Source: Bradyrhizobium sp. AZCC 1721
GTDB taxonomy: Bacteria > Pseudomonadota > Alphaproteobacteria > Rhizobiales > Xanthobacteraceae
Assembly (NCBI RefSeq): GCF_036924715.1
Contig: NZ_JAZHSB010000001.1
Span: forward strand, 6,439,001-6,503,000
Reading direction: 5' to 3'
DNA length: 64,000 bases
Below are positions 41,016-49,950 of this stretch, piece after piece. The notes under the pieces are model-generated. The model did no database searches, had not been told where the DNA came from, and worked only from the letters and a program-made list of their open reading frames with translations. The translations under genes and the position numbers were made by a program. Position 1 is the first letter of the stretch, and each line of letters opens with the position of its first letter.

Positions 41016-41843
41016 ATGATTGATCCACTTTATGTTGCGTCGGGATTCGGCGTCGGCTTGCTGGTCGGAATGACCGGTGTCGGCGGTGGCTCGCTGATGA
41101 CGCCGTTGCTGATTCTACTATTCGGCATCCACCCGTCGACCGCTGTCGGCACCGACCTTCTATATGCCGCGGCCACCAAAACGGGCGGCAGCCTGGTGCA
41201 TGGCTTTGCACGCAGTATCCACTGGCCGGCAGTGATGCGCCTTGCCAGCGGCAGCATCCCGGCAAGCGTCGTTACCTTGCTCGTGCTGTGGCAACTCGAG
41301 CTCAAGGGGGAGGCCGCGCGCAGCCTGGTCAATCTGGTGCTGTGCTTCGCGCTCCTCCTCACGGCGACATCGTTGATCTTCCGCAGGGCGATCATGGATC
41401 ACTATCGCCGCCGCATGGAAGGGTTCGATGCCGCGGCGACCGGCCGCGCCACCGTGATGGTCGGCGTGGCGCTTGGTGTGCTGGTCTCGATTTCATCCGT
41501 AGGTGCCGGCGCAGTCGGCGTCACCGCGCTCTTGCTGCTCTATCCGCGCCTGCCGATGGCGAGCATTGTCGGCTCCGACATCGCGCATGCGGTGCCGCTG
41601 ACATTGGTAGCCGGCATCGGACACTGGGCGCTGGGTTCGGTCGATTGGGCGCTGATGAGTGTGCTGTTGATCGGATCGCTGCCCGGCATCGTGATCGGCA
41701 GCTACTGCGCGGTTCGCGTGCCGGAGACGGTGCTGAGGGTGGTGCTGGCCTCAGTCCTGATTCTGGTGGCCAGCAAGCTCGGCTTCAACGAGCTGCATTT
41801 TTCTCAGAGCATCGCAGCCGTGACCGGGAGCGTCGCCCATTAG
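41016..41843 (+). CDS. TauE/SafE-family anion/sulfite exporter
   Basis: 275 residues from ATG 41016; TTG four codons earlier is possible. Eight or so helices. The two half-repeats start GFGVGLLVGMTGVGGGSLMTPLL and VALGVLVSISSVGAGAVGVTAL, the diagnostic TauE/SafE signature. The substrate (sulfite, sulfoacetate, or other organic anion) is not clear. The sulfate cluster ~3 kb away hints at sulfur but does not prove it. Confidence 0.9.
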   Translation: MIDPLYVASGFGVGLLVGMTGVGGGSLMTPLLILLFGIHPSTAVGTDLLYAAATKTGGSLVHGFARSIHWPAVMRLASGSIPASVVTLLVLWQLELKGEAARSLVNLVLCFALLLTATSLIFRRAIMDHYRRRMEGFDAAATGRATVMVGVALGVLVSISSVGAGAVGVTALLLLYPRLPMASIVGSDIAHAVPLTLVAGIGHWALGSVDWALMSVLLIGSLPGIVIGSYCAVRVPETVLRVVLASVLILVASKLGFNELHFSQSIAAVTGSVAH

Positions 41844-41844
41844 C

Positions 41845-41896
41845 GCGTTTTCCAGCGAAGTGGACACCGGTTCGCGTCAAGAAAACGCGTCAAAAC
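41845..41896. repeat. Short dispersed repeat (GCGTTTTC...GAAAACGC)
   Basis: About 50 bp, with GCGTTTTC and GAAAACGC arms around GCGAAGTGGACACCGGTTCGCG. Near-identical to 56342-56391. Two copies in the window, each just after a coding region. Confidence 0.9.
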
Positions 41897-41901
41897 AAAA
41901 A

Positions 41902-41940
41902 CCCAGAGCCGGTTCTGATTGAATCAGAACCGGCTCTGGG
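41902..41940. terminator. Perfect 18-bp palindrome between convergent genes
   Basis: CCCAGAGCCGGTTCTGATT then its exact complement, with a one- to two-base centre. Placed between the convergent TauE-family and 3-hydroxybutyrate-dehydrogenase genes; a bidirectional terminator or stabiliser, but no T-run. Confidence 0.65.
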
Positions 41941-41980
41941 CGCGCTTCCCGGGCCGTTCGAAATTCCTCGTTCGCAATTG

Positions 41981-42769
41981 CTATGCAGCGGTCCATCCGC
42001 CGTCGATCGACAGATTGGCGCCGGTGATCTGGGCGGCATCGTCGCTGCACAGGAATATCGCCAGTGCGGCGACCTGTTCGGAGGTCACGAACTCCTTGGT
42101 CGGCTGCGCCTCCAGCAACACGTCGTTGATGACCTGCTCCTTAGTCAGGTTGCGCGCTTTCATGGTGTCGGGAATCTGCTTCTCCACCAGTGGCGTCCAG
42201 ACGTAACCGGGGCTGATGCAGTTGCAGGTGATCTTGAACGTCGCAAGCTCCAGCGCCACCGTCTTGGTGAGGCCGGCAATGCCGTGCTTGGCCGAAACGT
42301 AGGCCGCCTTGAACGGCGACGCCACCAGCGAATGCGCGGAAGCCGTGTTGATGATACGGCCCCAGCCGCGCTTCTTCATGCCGGGGACAGCGGCACGGAT
42401 GCCGTAGAACGCCGACGACAGGTTAATCGCAATAATGGCTTCCCACTTCTCGGGCGGAAACTCCTCGATCGGCGACACGAACTGGATGCCGGCATTGTTT
42501 ACGAGGATATCGACCGAACCAAACGTCTTCTCGCCAAGCGCGACCATTTCGGCAATCTCGGCGGGCTTGGTCATGTCGGCGGGCGAGTGCACGGCGCGGA
42601 CCTTGAAGTCGGTCTCGATGCCGGAACGCTCGCGCTCAATATCGGCCGGCACGCCCATGCCGTTGAGGACGACATTGGCACCGGCGGCGGCAAAAGCGCG
42701 CGCGTAAGCCAATCCGATGCCGCTTGTCGAGCCGGTCACGACAGCGGTCTTGCCTTTTAACGTACCCAT
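41981..42769 (-). CDS. bdhA: D-3-hydroxybutyrate dehydrogenase
   Basis: 262 residues from ATG 42769, with AGGAG eight bases upstream; GTG 42778 is less likely. An SDR with TGSTSGIGLAYARAF, NNAGIQFVSPIEEFP, NTASAHSLVASPFK, and YVSAKHG (YxxxK). The IQFVSPIEEFP and SPGYVWTPLVEKQIP blocks are characteristic of 3-hydroxybutyrate dehydrogenases. It converts 3-hydroxybutyrate to acetoacetate, an entry to energy metabolism from polyhydroxybutyrate. Five bases separate it from the patatin gene, so both are one operon. Confidence 0.9.
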   Translation of the reverse strand: MGTLKGKTAVVTGSTSGIGLAYARAFAAAGANVVLNGMGVPADIERERSGIETDFKVRAVHSPADMTKPAEIAEMVALGEKTFGSVDILVNNAGIQFVSPIEEFPPEKWEAIIAINLSSAFYGIRAAVPGMKKRGWGRIINTASAHSLVASPFKAAYVSAKHGIAGLTKTVALELATFKITCNCISPGYVWTPLVEKQIPDTMKARNLTKEQVINDVLLEAQPTKEFVTSEQVAALAIFLCSDDAAQITGANLSIDGGWTAA

Positions 42770-42774
42770 TCCAT

Positions 42775-43950
42775 TCACTCCTGCTTGCCTGCGGCGGTCT
42801 TCGAAACATCCGCCGTCATATCGTAGGCCATCATGGTCTGGCCGGATTGCGGACGCTCCAACACATCCTTGTGACGCATCGACAGATGAACGTCGCGGAC
42901 GCCTGCGTTCCAGTGTTCGACCATGGCGACATGCGAAAAGTCGTAATCCTTGGATGACGTTTCGTAGTTCTTGCTCTTGTAAATCAGATGCACGACGGTG
43001 ACGGTGTTTTCCTTGGCCGCGTTGCAGAGAACTGCCACCGACGGATCGTTCTTGAGATCATCGGGCAGCTTTTCGAGCAGCTCGCGCAGCGCCTTCCGCG
43101 CGTTGTGCACCTGCTTGTTCTTGTCGGTAGCCATCCGGGTGCGGCTGGAATAGCGGATGTCCTTTTCCCGCTCCGCGGCCTCCAGCAGCGACGTCGGCAA
43201 TTCGCCGCGCGCGCTGAACAAATCGACCTGAAAGATCAGGAGATCGCGATTGGTCTCCTCGCCCAGCACGTAATCAAGCGGCGTGTTGGAGGCGATGCCG
43301 CCGTCCCAGTAGTGCTCGCCTTCGATCTCGATGGAAGGAAAGCCGGGCGGCAGCGCGCCGGAGGCCATGATGTGCTCCGGGCCGATCTTCTTGCCGCGCT
43401 TCCTGAAATCGAAATTGTCGAAATATTTCAGGTTGCCCGAGGTTACCCCGACCGCGCCGACGCTGAGCCGCGTCTTCAGATCGTTGATGCGGTCGAAGTC
43501 GACCAGCCGCTCCAGCGTTTTCTTCAGCGGCGCAGTGTCATAATAGCTTTGCGATTGCCGGCTGCCCGGCGGCCACAAAGGGGCAGGCGGAATGCGCGGC
43601 GTGAAGAAGCCCGGTACGCCGAAGGTCGCAATCAGCGCGGCGCTGGTTTCGTTGAACAGCGAGCGCGCGCGGTCACCTGATGCGACAGGCTTCCATGGCA
43701 CCGGAGATGACACCAGCTCCCAAAATTCCTTCAGCCGATCGACGCGCTTTTCGCCTTCGTTGCCGGCAATGATCGCGGCATTGACGGAGCCGATCGAAAT
43801 GCCCGCGATCCATTCAGGTTCAAACCCCGAGCGGCACAGCGCCTGAAAGGCACCTGCCTGATAGGAACCGAGCGCGCCGCCGCCTTGCAGGACCAACACA
43901 CGCTGCGCTTTGGCGGGCGTGGTTGCCGGCGCAGTATCGGAATAATCCAT
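42775..43950 (-). CDS. Patatin-like phospholipase/depolymerase
   Basis: 391 residues. N-terminal oxyanion loop VLQGGGALGSYQAGAF, the nucleophile GISIGS (GxSxG), and the catalytic Asp in YWDGGIASNTPL. After the patatin domain (~20-250) comes a helical ~130-residue tail. There is no signal peptide. The gene is first in the operon with 3-hydroxybutyrate dehydrogenase. Coupling to that enzyme suggests an intracellular lipase or PHB-granule depolymerase feeding 3-hydroxybutyrate, as inference. Confidence 0.9.
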   Translation of the reverse strand: MDYSDTAPATTPAKAQRVLVLQGGGALGSYQAGAFQALCRSGFEPEWIAGISIGSVNAAIIAGNEGEKRVDRLKEFWELVSSPVPWKPVASGDRARSLFNETSAALIATFGVPGFFTPRIPPAPLWPPGSRQSQSYYDTAPLKKTLERLVDFDRINDLKTRLSVGAVGVTSGNLKYFDNFDFRKRGKKIGPEHIMASGALPPGFPSIEIEGEHYWDGGIASNTPLDYVLGEETNRDLLIFQVDLFSARGELPTSLLEAAEREKDIRYSSRTRMATDKNKQVHNARKALRELLEKLPDDLKNDPSVAVLCNAAKENTVTVVHLIYKSKNYETSSKDYDFSHVAMVEHWNAGVRDVHLSMRHKDVLERPQSGQTMMAYDMTADVSKTAAGKQE

Positions 43951-44087
43951 CGTGACCGTCGGCTAGTGGACAATGACCGGGGCACCGTGGCGGCAGTTCG
44001 CGACGGCGTCAATCAGGCAAGATCGAAGCCGGGATCACGCCGAGTTTATCGGCTTGTGAGACGTCGAAGCCCGAATCCGGCGTTGCC

Positions 44088-44585
44088 TCAGGTTGATGCA
44101 AGGATCAGCGTCCAGAACACTTTGTATTTGGTATTTGGAGAGTAAACTGCGGCGATGCCCAATTTTGTGACACCGTTCTTGAGCATATTGGCCTTGTGCG
44201 GCGGCGAGTCGCGCCAGCCGGAAAAGGCTTCCGCCATCGTGTGATAGCCGGCCGAGATATTCTCGACGGCAAGCTTCGCCGGATAGCCTGAGGCCCCCAG
44301 CCGCTTCTCCAGCGGGCCCTTCACATTGTGGTCCATCTTGTTGCGGGCCGCCATCGCCTGGGACTGCTGCTCCGCCAGCTTGATCAGATCGGGATCGACC
44401 ACGACGGCGCCGAGGCCGTTGTTCTGGCGATATTGCGAGATCAGGATCGCTGCCGCCACAGGGTCGAGCGTGGCGCCGGGTTGGGCCATGTCGAGATACA
44501 TGGCCGGTTGTTCCGGAATTTTGACGTCTGCCGAGCAGCCGGCAAGCAGCAATAGGCCGATAATGGCGGTGGTCGCCCGTTTCAC
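44088..44585 (-). CDS. CAP-domain (SCP-like) lipoprotein
   Basis: 165 residues; GTG at 44585 is chosen because GGGGGATT is upstream and the lipobox (LLLLAGC) then sits at residue ~17. The CAP/SCP domain shows LAEQQSQAMAARNKMDHN, ENISAGYHTMAEAFSGWRDSP and HKANML. The conserved His of NKMDHN and Glu of VENIS are kept. Function in bacteria is unclear; it should be anchored to a membrane facing the periplasm. Confidence 0.85.
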   Translation of the reverse strand: MKRATTAIIGLLLLAGCSADVKIPEQPAMYLDMAQPGATLDPVAAAILISQYRQNNGLGAVVVDPDLIKLAEQQSQAMAARNKMDHNVKGPLEKRLGASGYPAKLAVENISAGYHTMAEAFSGWRDSPPHKANMLKNGVTKLGIAAVYSPNTKYKVFWTLILAST

Positions 44586-44676
44586 TGAAAGAATCCCCCG
44601 AAGAGCCCCTAAGCCTGGACGGACGCTTGTTGCATACCAACCGTGGCTGAATGGTGAACGGGCCGTCGTTTCGACG

Positions 44677-45726
44677 TCATTCCTGCGCGGCAAAGATCCG
44701 GTAGCGGCGGGGTTGCAGGCTGATGATTTCGCCGGCCTGGAGTTCCCGGTCCCGGGGGGCGTCGATCTCGATCACGGTCTTGCCCTCCCCGCCCGTCAAG
44801 GCGATCTCCGCCCGCTGGATCGGGCCGAACGAGCGGACATGGCGCACCGCGCCCTCCAGCGAGCCGGTTCCGGCGGGCCCGATCTGCATGTCGTGGCGAC
44901 GGACGAACAGCTTTGAGGCGCCGGAGGCCGCACCATCGGCGGCGATATTAAGCGGCCGGCCGCCGAGCCGCACCGAGCCGCCTGAGACCTCGACCGGCAG
45001 CACGATGGATTCGCCGATGAAGCCGTGGACAAAGGCGGTCGCCGGATTGTCATAGACATCGCCGGGCGTGCCGATCTGCTCGATGCGCCCCTTGTCCATC
45101 ACCACCACGCGGTTGGCGACTTCCAGCGCCTCTTCCTGGTCGTGGGTGACGAAGATCGAGGTGACATGGATTTCGGAATGCAGCGAACGCAGCCATTGCC
45201 GCAGCTCTTTGCGCACCTTCGCGTCGAGCGCGCCGAAGGGCTCGTCGAGCAGGAGAATGCGCGGCTCGATCGCAAGCGCGCGGGCGAGCGCAATGCGCTG
45301 CCGCTGGCCGCCCGACAACTGGCTGGGATAGCGGTTTGCCAGCCAGTCGAGCTGCACCAGGTCGAGCAATTCCTTGACGCGGGCACGGATCGTGGCCTCG
45401 TCCTTGCGGACGGCGCGCGGCTGCACGCGCAGGCCAAAGGCGACGTTCTCGAACACCGTCATGTGGCGGAACAGCGCGTAGTGCTGGAACACGAAGCCGA
45501 CGTGGCGCTCGCTGGCGCCGTGTCCCAGCGCATCCTCGCCATCGATCCGTACCTCGCCTGCATCGGGCCAGTCGAGGCCTGCGATAATCCGCAGCAGCGT
45601 GGTCTTGCCCGAACCGGATGGCCCAAGCAGTGCCAGCAATTCGCCCTTGCCGACCTTCAAATCGACATTGTCGAGGGCTGCGAACGCGCCGAATTTCTTG
45701 ACGATGTTTTTGACTTCAATGGTCAC
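44677..45726 (-). CDS. cysA: Sulfate/thiosulfate ABC importer ATP-binding subunit
   Basis: 349 residues; GTG start at 45726 overlaps the cysW end by 11 bases. Walker A GPSGSGKTT, signature LSGGQRQRIALARA, Walker B LLLDEPFGALD and the CysA/PotA-type C-terminal TOBE domain (~240-349, QAGEIISLQPRRYRI) are present. Energises sulfate uptake with CysT, CysW and Sbp. Last gene in the operon. Confidence 0.96.
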   Translation of the reverse strand: MTIEVKNIVKKFGAFAALDNVDLKVGKGELLALLGPSGSGKTTLLRIIAGLDWPDAGEVRIDGEDALGHGASERHVGFVFQHYALFRHMTVFENVAFGLRVQPRAVRKDEATIRARVKELLDLVQLDWLANRYPSQLSGGQRQRIALARALAIEPRILLLDEPFGALDAKVRKELRQWLRSLHSEIHVTSIFVTHDQEEALEVANRVVVMDKGRIEQIGTPGDVYDNPATAFVHGFIGESIVLPVEVSGGSVRLGGRPLNIAADGAASGASKLFVRRHDMQIGPAGTGSLEGAVRHVRSFGPIQRAEIALTGGEGKTVIEIDAPRDRELQAGEIISLQPRRYRIFAAQE

Positions 45727-46693
45727 TTGGATTGTCCCTTGGAATCTGTCCTTCGTCGTCCAGACGCTGCTCGAGAACGGTCTTCACGACCAGCGTGATC
45801 AGGGCCAGCATCGCCAGGAGCGAGGCAATCGCAAACGAGGCTACGAATTGATATTCATTATAGAGGATCTCGACCAGTAGCGGCATGGTGTTGGTCTCGC
45901 CGCGGATATGGCCCGACACCACCGACACCGCGCCGAACTCGCCCATGGCGCGCGCATTGCACAGCAGTACGCCATACAACAGGCCCCATTTGATATTGGG
46001 CAGAGTGACGCGGAAGAAGGTCTGCAGGCCTGACGCTCCCAGCGAGATCGCAGCTTCCTCCTCCTGCGTGCCCTGCTCCTGCATCAGCGGGATCAGCGAG
46101 CGGGCCACAAACGGAAACGTCACGAAGATGGTCGCGAGCGCAATGCCGGGCACAGCGAACAGAGTATGGACGTTGTGGGCCTGCAGCCAGGTGCCCCAAT
46201 AGCCCTGCGCGCCGAACAGCAGCACGAAGACGAGGCCCGAAATGACCGGACTGACCGAGAACGGCAGGTCGATCAGCGTGACCAGGAAGGTCTTGCCGGG
46301 GAAATCGAACTTTGCGATCGCCCAAGCCGCGATCACCCCGAACAGCAGATTGAGACCGACCGAAATCGCCGCCACCAGCAGGGTCAGCCGGATTGCCGAC
46401 AGCGCCTCCGGCTCGGCCAGCGCGGCGAAATAGGCACCGAAGCCTTTCGACAAGGCCGATGCGAACACCACAACCAGCGGCAGCACGACAAAGATGGTGA
46501 GGAAGCTTACGGCAAGCGCGACGATGACGAAGCGGACCGGCCCCGGCTCTGTCCGAAAATCATTGGGTGAAGCAATCGCCCGCGGACGCTCGCGAGCTTC
46601 GCGGCGCGACAGCGAGGAAATGGCCGCCCCCGCCGTTGACGCGTAGGCCTTTAGCGGCGCCTCCGGAGTCACAAAGCTCGTTTGCGTCGACAT
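45716..46693 (-). CDS. cysW: Sulfate ABC importer permease
   Basis: 325 residues from ATG 46693. Six membrane helices, and the EAA loop (EQGTQEEEAAISLGASGLQTFFRVTLPNI) that contacts CysA. The ~55-residue soluble N-terminal extension (PLKAYASTAGAAISSL) is longer than usual for CysW. Forms the membrane channel with CysT. Ten bases separate it from the cysT stop. Confidence 0.94.
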   Translation of the reverse strand: MSTQTSFVTPEAPLKAYASTAGAAISSLSRREARERPRAIASPNDFRTEPGPVRFVIVALAVSFLTIFVVLPLVVVFASALSKGFGAYFAALAEPEALSAIRLTLLVAAISVGLNLLFGVIAAWAIAKFDFPGKTFLVTLIDLPFSVSPVISGLVFVLLFGAQGYWGTWLQAHNVHTLFAVPGIALATIFVTFPFVARSLIPLMQEQGTQEEEAAISLGASGLQTFFRVTLPNIKWGLLYGVLLCNARAMGEFGAVSVVSGHIRGETNTMPLLVEILYNEYQFVASFAIASLLAMLALITLVVKTVLEQRLDDEGQIPRDNPSDH

Positions 46694-46703
46694 CGATCGG
46701 CTC

Positions 46704-47540
46704 TCAATGCGCGGGAATGCGGATTTGCGCCCAGCGTTGCAGGCGATTGACGGCAAAGATGATCACGAACGAAGCCAGCAGCATGACGACGGCAATCGCC
46801 GTCGCATCGGCGTAGCGAAATTCGGATAACCGGATCACGATCAGCAGTGGCGCGATCTCCGATACATTGGGCAGATTGCCGGCGATGAAGATCACCGACC
46901 CGTATTCGCCGACCGCGCGCGCGAATGCCAGCGCAAAGCCGGTCAGCAGCGCTGGAATCAGGCTCGGCAAAATCACCCGGAACACGGTGTGCCAGCGGTT
47001 GGCGCCGAGGCTTGCGGCCGCTTCCTCGATTTCCGGATCGAGATCGATCAGGACGGGCTGAACCGTCCGCACCACGAAGGGGATGCCGATAAAGACCATC
47101 GCGATAAAGATCCCGATCGGCGTGAACGCCACCTTGATGCCGAGTTCAGCCAGCGGCGCGCCGAGCCATCCCTTCTGTGCGAACAATTGCGTCAGCGCCA
47201 CACCCGCAACCGCGGTCGGCAGCGCAAAGGGAATATCGACGATAGCATCGAAAATTCGCCGGCCCGGAAAGCGGTAGCGCACCAGCGCCCACACGATGAT
47301 GGTGCCCATCACCAGGTTGACGCAGGCTGCGGCAAAGGAGAGACCGAACGAAATCTTCAGCGCATTCAGCGTGCGGCGACTGGTGAGAATTTCCCAGAAC
47401 TGCGCCGGCGAAAGCTCGAGCGTCTTGAGGAACAGGCCGGCGAGGGGAATGAGGATGATAACGGAGAGCCACGTCAGCGTCAGGCCCATGGTGAGACCAA
47501 ACCCTGGCAGGCTGCTTTGCCGCGCGACCGCTGTGTTCAC
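46704..47540 (-). CDS. cysT: Sulfate ABC importer permease
   Basis: 278 residues; GTG at 47540 after AGGGGGA. Six helices and the EAA loop (PEIEEAAASLGANRWHTVFRVILP). The LTWLSVIILIPLAGLF first helix matches CysT/CysU. Partner of CysW in the sulfate channel. Follows sbp by 39 bases. Confidence 0.95.
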   Translation of the reverse strand: MNTAVARQSSLPGFGLTMGLTLTWLSVIILIPLAGLFLKTLELSPAQFWEILTSRRTLNALKISFGLSFAAACVNLVMGTIIVWALVRYRFPGRRIFDAIVDIPFALPTAVAGVALTQLFAQKGWLGAPLAELGIKVAFTPIGIFIAMVFIGIPFVVRTVQPVLIDLDPEIEEAAASLGANRWHTVFRVILPSLIPALLTGFALAFARAVGEYGSVIFIAGNLPNVSEIAPLLIVIRLSEFRYADATAIAVVMLLASFVIIFAVNRLQRWAQIRIPAH

Positions 47541-47579
47541 AAATCCCCCTGCTTCCGCTACGGCCGCCCGTTGGCCAGA

Positions 47580-48569
47580 TCAGTTCTTGTAAATCTGGTC
47601 GAAAATGCCGCCTTCGCCGAAGTGATCTTTCTGCGCCTTGGTCCAACCACCAAAAACTTCGTCGATCGTAAAAAGTTCGACCTTGGCGAAGGATTTTTCA
47701 TGCTCCTTCGCAATTTCCGCATCGCGCGGACGATAGGAATTGCGCGCGGCGATTTCCTGGCCTTCCTTGGTATACCAATACTTCAGATAGGCTTCGGCGA
47801 CGGCTCGCGTGCCTTTTTTATCGGCAACCCTGTCGACGACCGAGACCGGAGGCTCAGCGAGAATCGACAATGGCGGCGCCACGATCTCGAACTTGTCCTT
47901 GCCGAATTCGCGCTGCGCCAGGAACGCCTCGTTCTCCCACGCCAGCAACACGTCGCCGACGCCGCGCTCGACGAAAGTTACGGTCGAGCCGCGCGCGCCA
48001 GTATCGAGCACCGGCACGTTTTTGAAGAGATCGGCGACGAACTTCTTCGCCTTGTCGGCGGAACCGAATTTCTTTTCGGCAAAGCCCCATGCCGCCAGGT
48101 AATTCCATCGCGCGCCACCCGAAGTCTTCGGGTTCGGCGTAATCACCTGCACGCCGGGCTTGATCAGATCGTCCCAATCCTTGATCGCTTTTGGGTTACC
48201 CTTGCGCACCAGGAATACGATCGTCGAAGTATACGGCGATGCATTGAGCGACAGGCGCTTCTGCCAATCCGGCGCCACCAGCCCCTTCGCAGCGATGGCG
48301 TCGATGTCATAGGCCAGCGCCAGCGTGACAACATCGGCCTGCAGCCCGTCGATTACCGCGCGCGCCTGCGAGCCCGAGCCGCCATGCGACTGCTTGATCT
48401 CGACGCTCTTGCCGTTCTCTTTCCGATAGGCCGCCGCGAACGCCTTGTTGAAATCGGCGTACAGCTCGCGCGTCGGATCGTAGGACACGTTGAGCAACGT
48501 GTAGTCGGCAGCGAAGGCCGAACTCGCCCAGAGCAATCCGGCAACAAGCGGCAGAATGCGACGGATCAT
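47580..48569 (-). CDS. sbp: Periplasmic sulfate-binding protein
   Basis: 329 residues from ATG 48569. Signal peptide (ILPLVAGLLWASSAFA) cleaved before ADYTLLNVSYDPTRELY. The family blocks KQSHGGSGSQARAVIDGL and WENEAFLAQRE fit sulfate-binding Sbp/CysP. Delivers sulfate to CysTWA. First gene of the operon; a promoter should lie in 48570-48706. Confidence 0.95.
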   Translation of the reverse strand: MIRRILPLVAGLLWASSAFAADYTLLNVSYDPTRELYADFNKAFAAAYRKENGKSVEIKQSHGGSGSQARAVIDGLQADVVTLALAYDIDAIAAKGLVAPDWQKRLSLNASPYTSTIVFLVRKGNPKAIKDWDDLIKPGVQVITPNPKTSGGARWNYLAAWGFAEKKFGSADKAKKFVADLFKNVPVLDTGARGSTVTFVERGVGDVLLAWENEAFLAQREFGKDKFEIVAPPLSILAEPPVSVVDRVADKKGTRAVAEAYLKYWYTKEGQEIAARNSYRPRDAEIAKEHEKSFAKVELFTIDEVFGGWTKAQKDHFGEGGIFDQIYKN

Positions 48570-48706
48570 CGTTGATCTCCATTCGGCTTGACGAAGCATA
48601 TCATCAACCACGAATGCATAAGTCGCGACGAAAGGCCGCTTAGTCAATGAAACCACATTTCAATGTTTGCGGTTCCGCGGCTTCCTTGTCCTATGAAGTC
48701 CGGACT
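48570..48706. other. Gap between sbp operon and cysH
   Basis: 137 bp separating the two co-oriented sulfur gene groups; likely the sbp promoter. No terminator seen. Confidence 0.35.
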
Positions 48707-49438
48707 CTAGGAAGTTTTGGTCGTATGGATGCCGCATTCCGTCTTGGGCCTGCCGCGCCAGCGACCGGCGCGGGCGTCCTCGTCCGGCGCCGTGCGGCTC
48801 GAACACGGCATGCACCCGACCGACAGGTAGCCAGAGGCGACCAGCGGATGCGGCGGCAATTTGGCGAGCTTGTAGATCGCCTCAATCTCTTCGCGCGACA
48901 CGTTGGCAAACGGATTGAATTTCAGCTTATCGCCGTCGTCCTCGACAACGGGAATCTCAGCGCGCGCGCCGCCCTGAAAACGCTTGCGTCCGTTGATCCA
49001 GGCCGAGAACGGTTTGAGCGCCCGCGTCAGCGGCTCTACTTTACGGATACGGCAGCAGGCGTCGGGGTCGGAAAACCACAATTCACGATCGGGATCCTGG
49101 CGTGAGACCGCTTCAGCCAGCGGCTTGATCGAGCGGACGTCGCGGAGACCAAGCGCAGCAATCAGCGTATCGCGATAGGCGAGCGTCTCCTCGAACAGCC
49201 AACCTGTATCGAGGAAGATCACGGGAATCGCGGGATCGACGTCCGCCATCACCTTTAGCAGCGCCGCCGATTCCGTACCGAACGACGACACCAGCGCAAG
49301 CTGCGCGCGGCCGATGGTCTTCAGCGCGGTTTCAATGACATGCGCCGGCGAAGCGTCGCGCAAGGTATGGTCGAGCGTCTGCGCCGAATGAAGGATCGCT
49401 GGACCCGCAGCGACCACCTGCTGTGAAATCGTGCTCAC
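48707..49438 (-). CDS. cysH: Adenylylsulfate (APS) reductase, iron-sulfur type
   Basis: 243 residues. P-loop-like SSFGTESAALL; iron-sulfur cysteines Cys128-Cys129 (DACCRIRKVEPL) and Cys209-x2-Cys212 (VGCMPC); catalytic Cys235 (TECGIH). This CC...CxxC set is the mark of 4Fe-4S APS reductases, so it should reduce APS (adenosine 5'-phosphosulfate) to sulfite directly, rather than PAPS as in E. coli. Its ATG overlaps the DUF934 stop by four bases, giving translational coupling. Confidence 0.95.
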   Translation of the reverse strand: MSTISQQVVAAGPAILHSAQTLDHTLRDASPAHVIETALKTIGRAQLALVSSFGTESAALLKVMADVDPAIPVIFLDTGWLFEETLAYRDTLIAALGLRDVRSIKPLAEAVSRQDPDRELWFSDPDACCRIRKVEPLTRALKPFSAWINGRKRFQGGARAEIPVVEDDGDKLKFNPFANVSREEIEAIYKLAKLPPHPLVASGYLSVGCMPCSSRTAPDEDARAGRWRGRPKTECGIHTTKTS

Positions 49439-49950
49439 TGGCCGGCACTCTCCGAATGACGCAACTGCATCCGCCGATTGAGCGCCGTGACGCGGCCATC
49501 GCCGGTCGGCTGGTAGAACACCGAATAGCGCTTCACGGTCTCGGCGAAGGCATCGGCGTCGGCATCCTTCTTCACCTCGAACGCGTCGAAGCCGGCACGC
49601 GACATGAACACGAACTGGTCGCGCAGCACCTGGCCGGTGGCGCGCAGCTCGCCGTCATAGCCATGCCGCTCGCGCAACAGGCGCGCCTGGCTGTAGGCAC
49701 GGCCGTCGCGGAAGGTCGGGAATACCAGCGCGACGGCGGCCAAGCGATCGAGATGGGGCACGAGGTCGTCGACGGCACGGCTGTTCGGCCAGATCACGCC
49801 GGTTTTGCCGGCGCGCTTGAGAATGGCTTCCGGATCTTCGAGGAACCGCGCCGACGAAATGAGCACCGCTCCGTCGCCCGGCAATTCGGCGCCATCGGCA
49901 ACATGGACGAACAGGTCGGTGGTGATTCTTCCGTTCTTAACGAGTGGCAT
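49435..49950 (-). CDS. DUF934 protein, sulfur-assimilation operon member
   Basis: 171 residues from ATG 49950, chosen as the natural start MPLVKNGRITTD. Blocks ALVFPTFRDGRAYSQARLLRER and GYDGELRATGQVLRDQ match DUF934, nearly always found beside cysH/cysI in proteobacteria. Its chemical role is unclear; it is often called an oxidoreductase accessory. The start overlaps cysI by 14 bases and the stop overlaps cysH. Confidence 0.93.
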   Translation of the reverse strand: MPLVKNGRITTDLFVHVADGAELPGDGAVLISSARFLEDPEAILKRAGKTGVIWPNSRAVDDLVPHLDRLAAVALVFPTFRDGRAYSQARLLRERHGYDGELRATGQVLRDQFVFMSRAGFDAFEVKKDADADAFAETVKRYSVFYQPTGDGRVTALNRRMQLRHSESAGQ

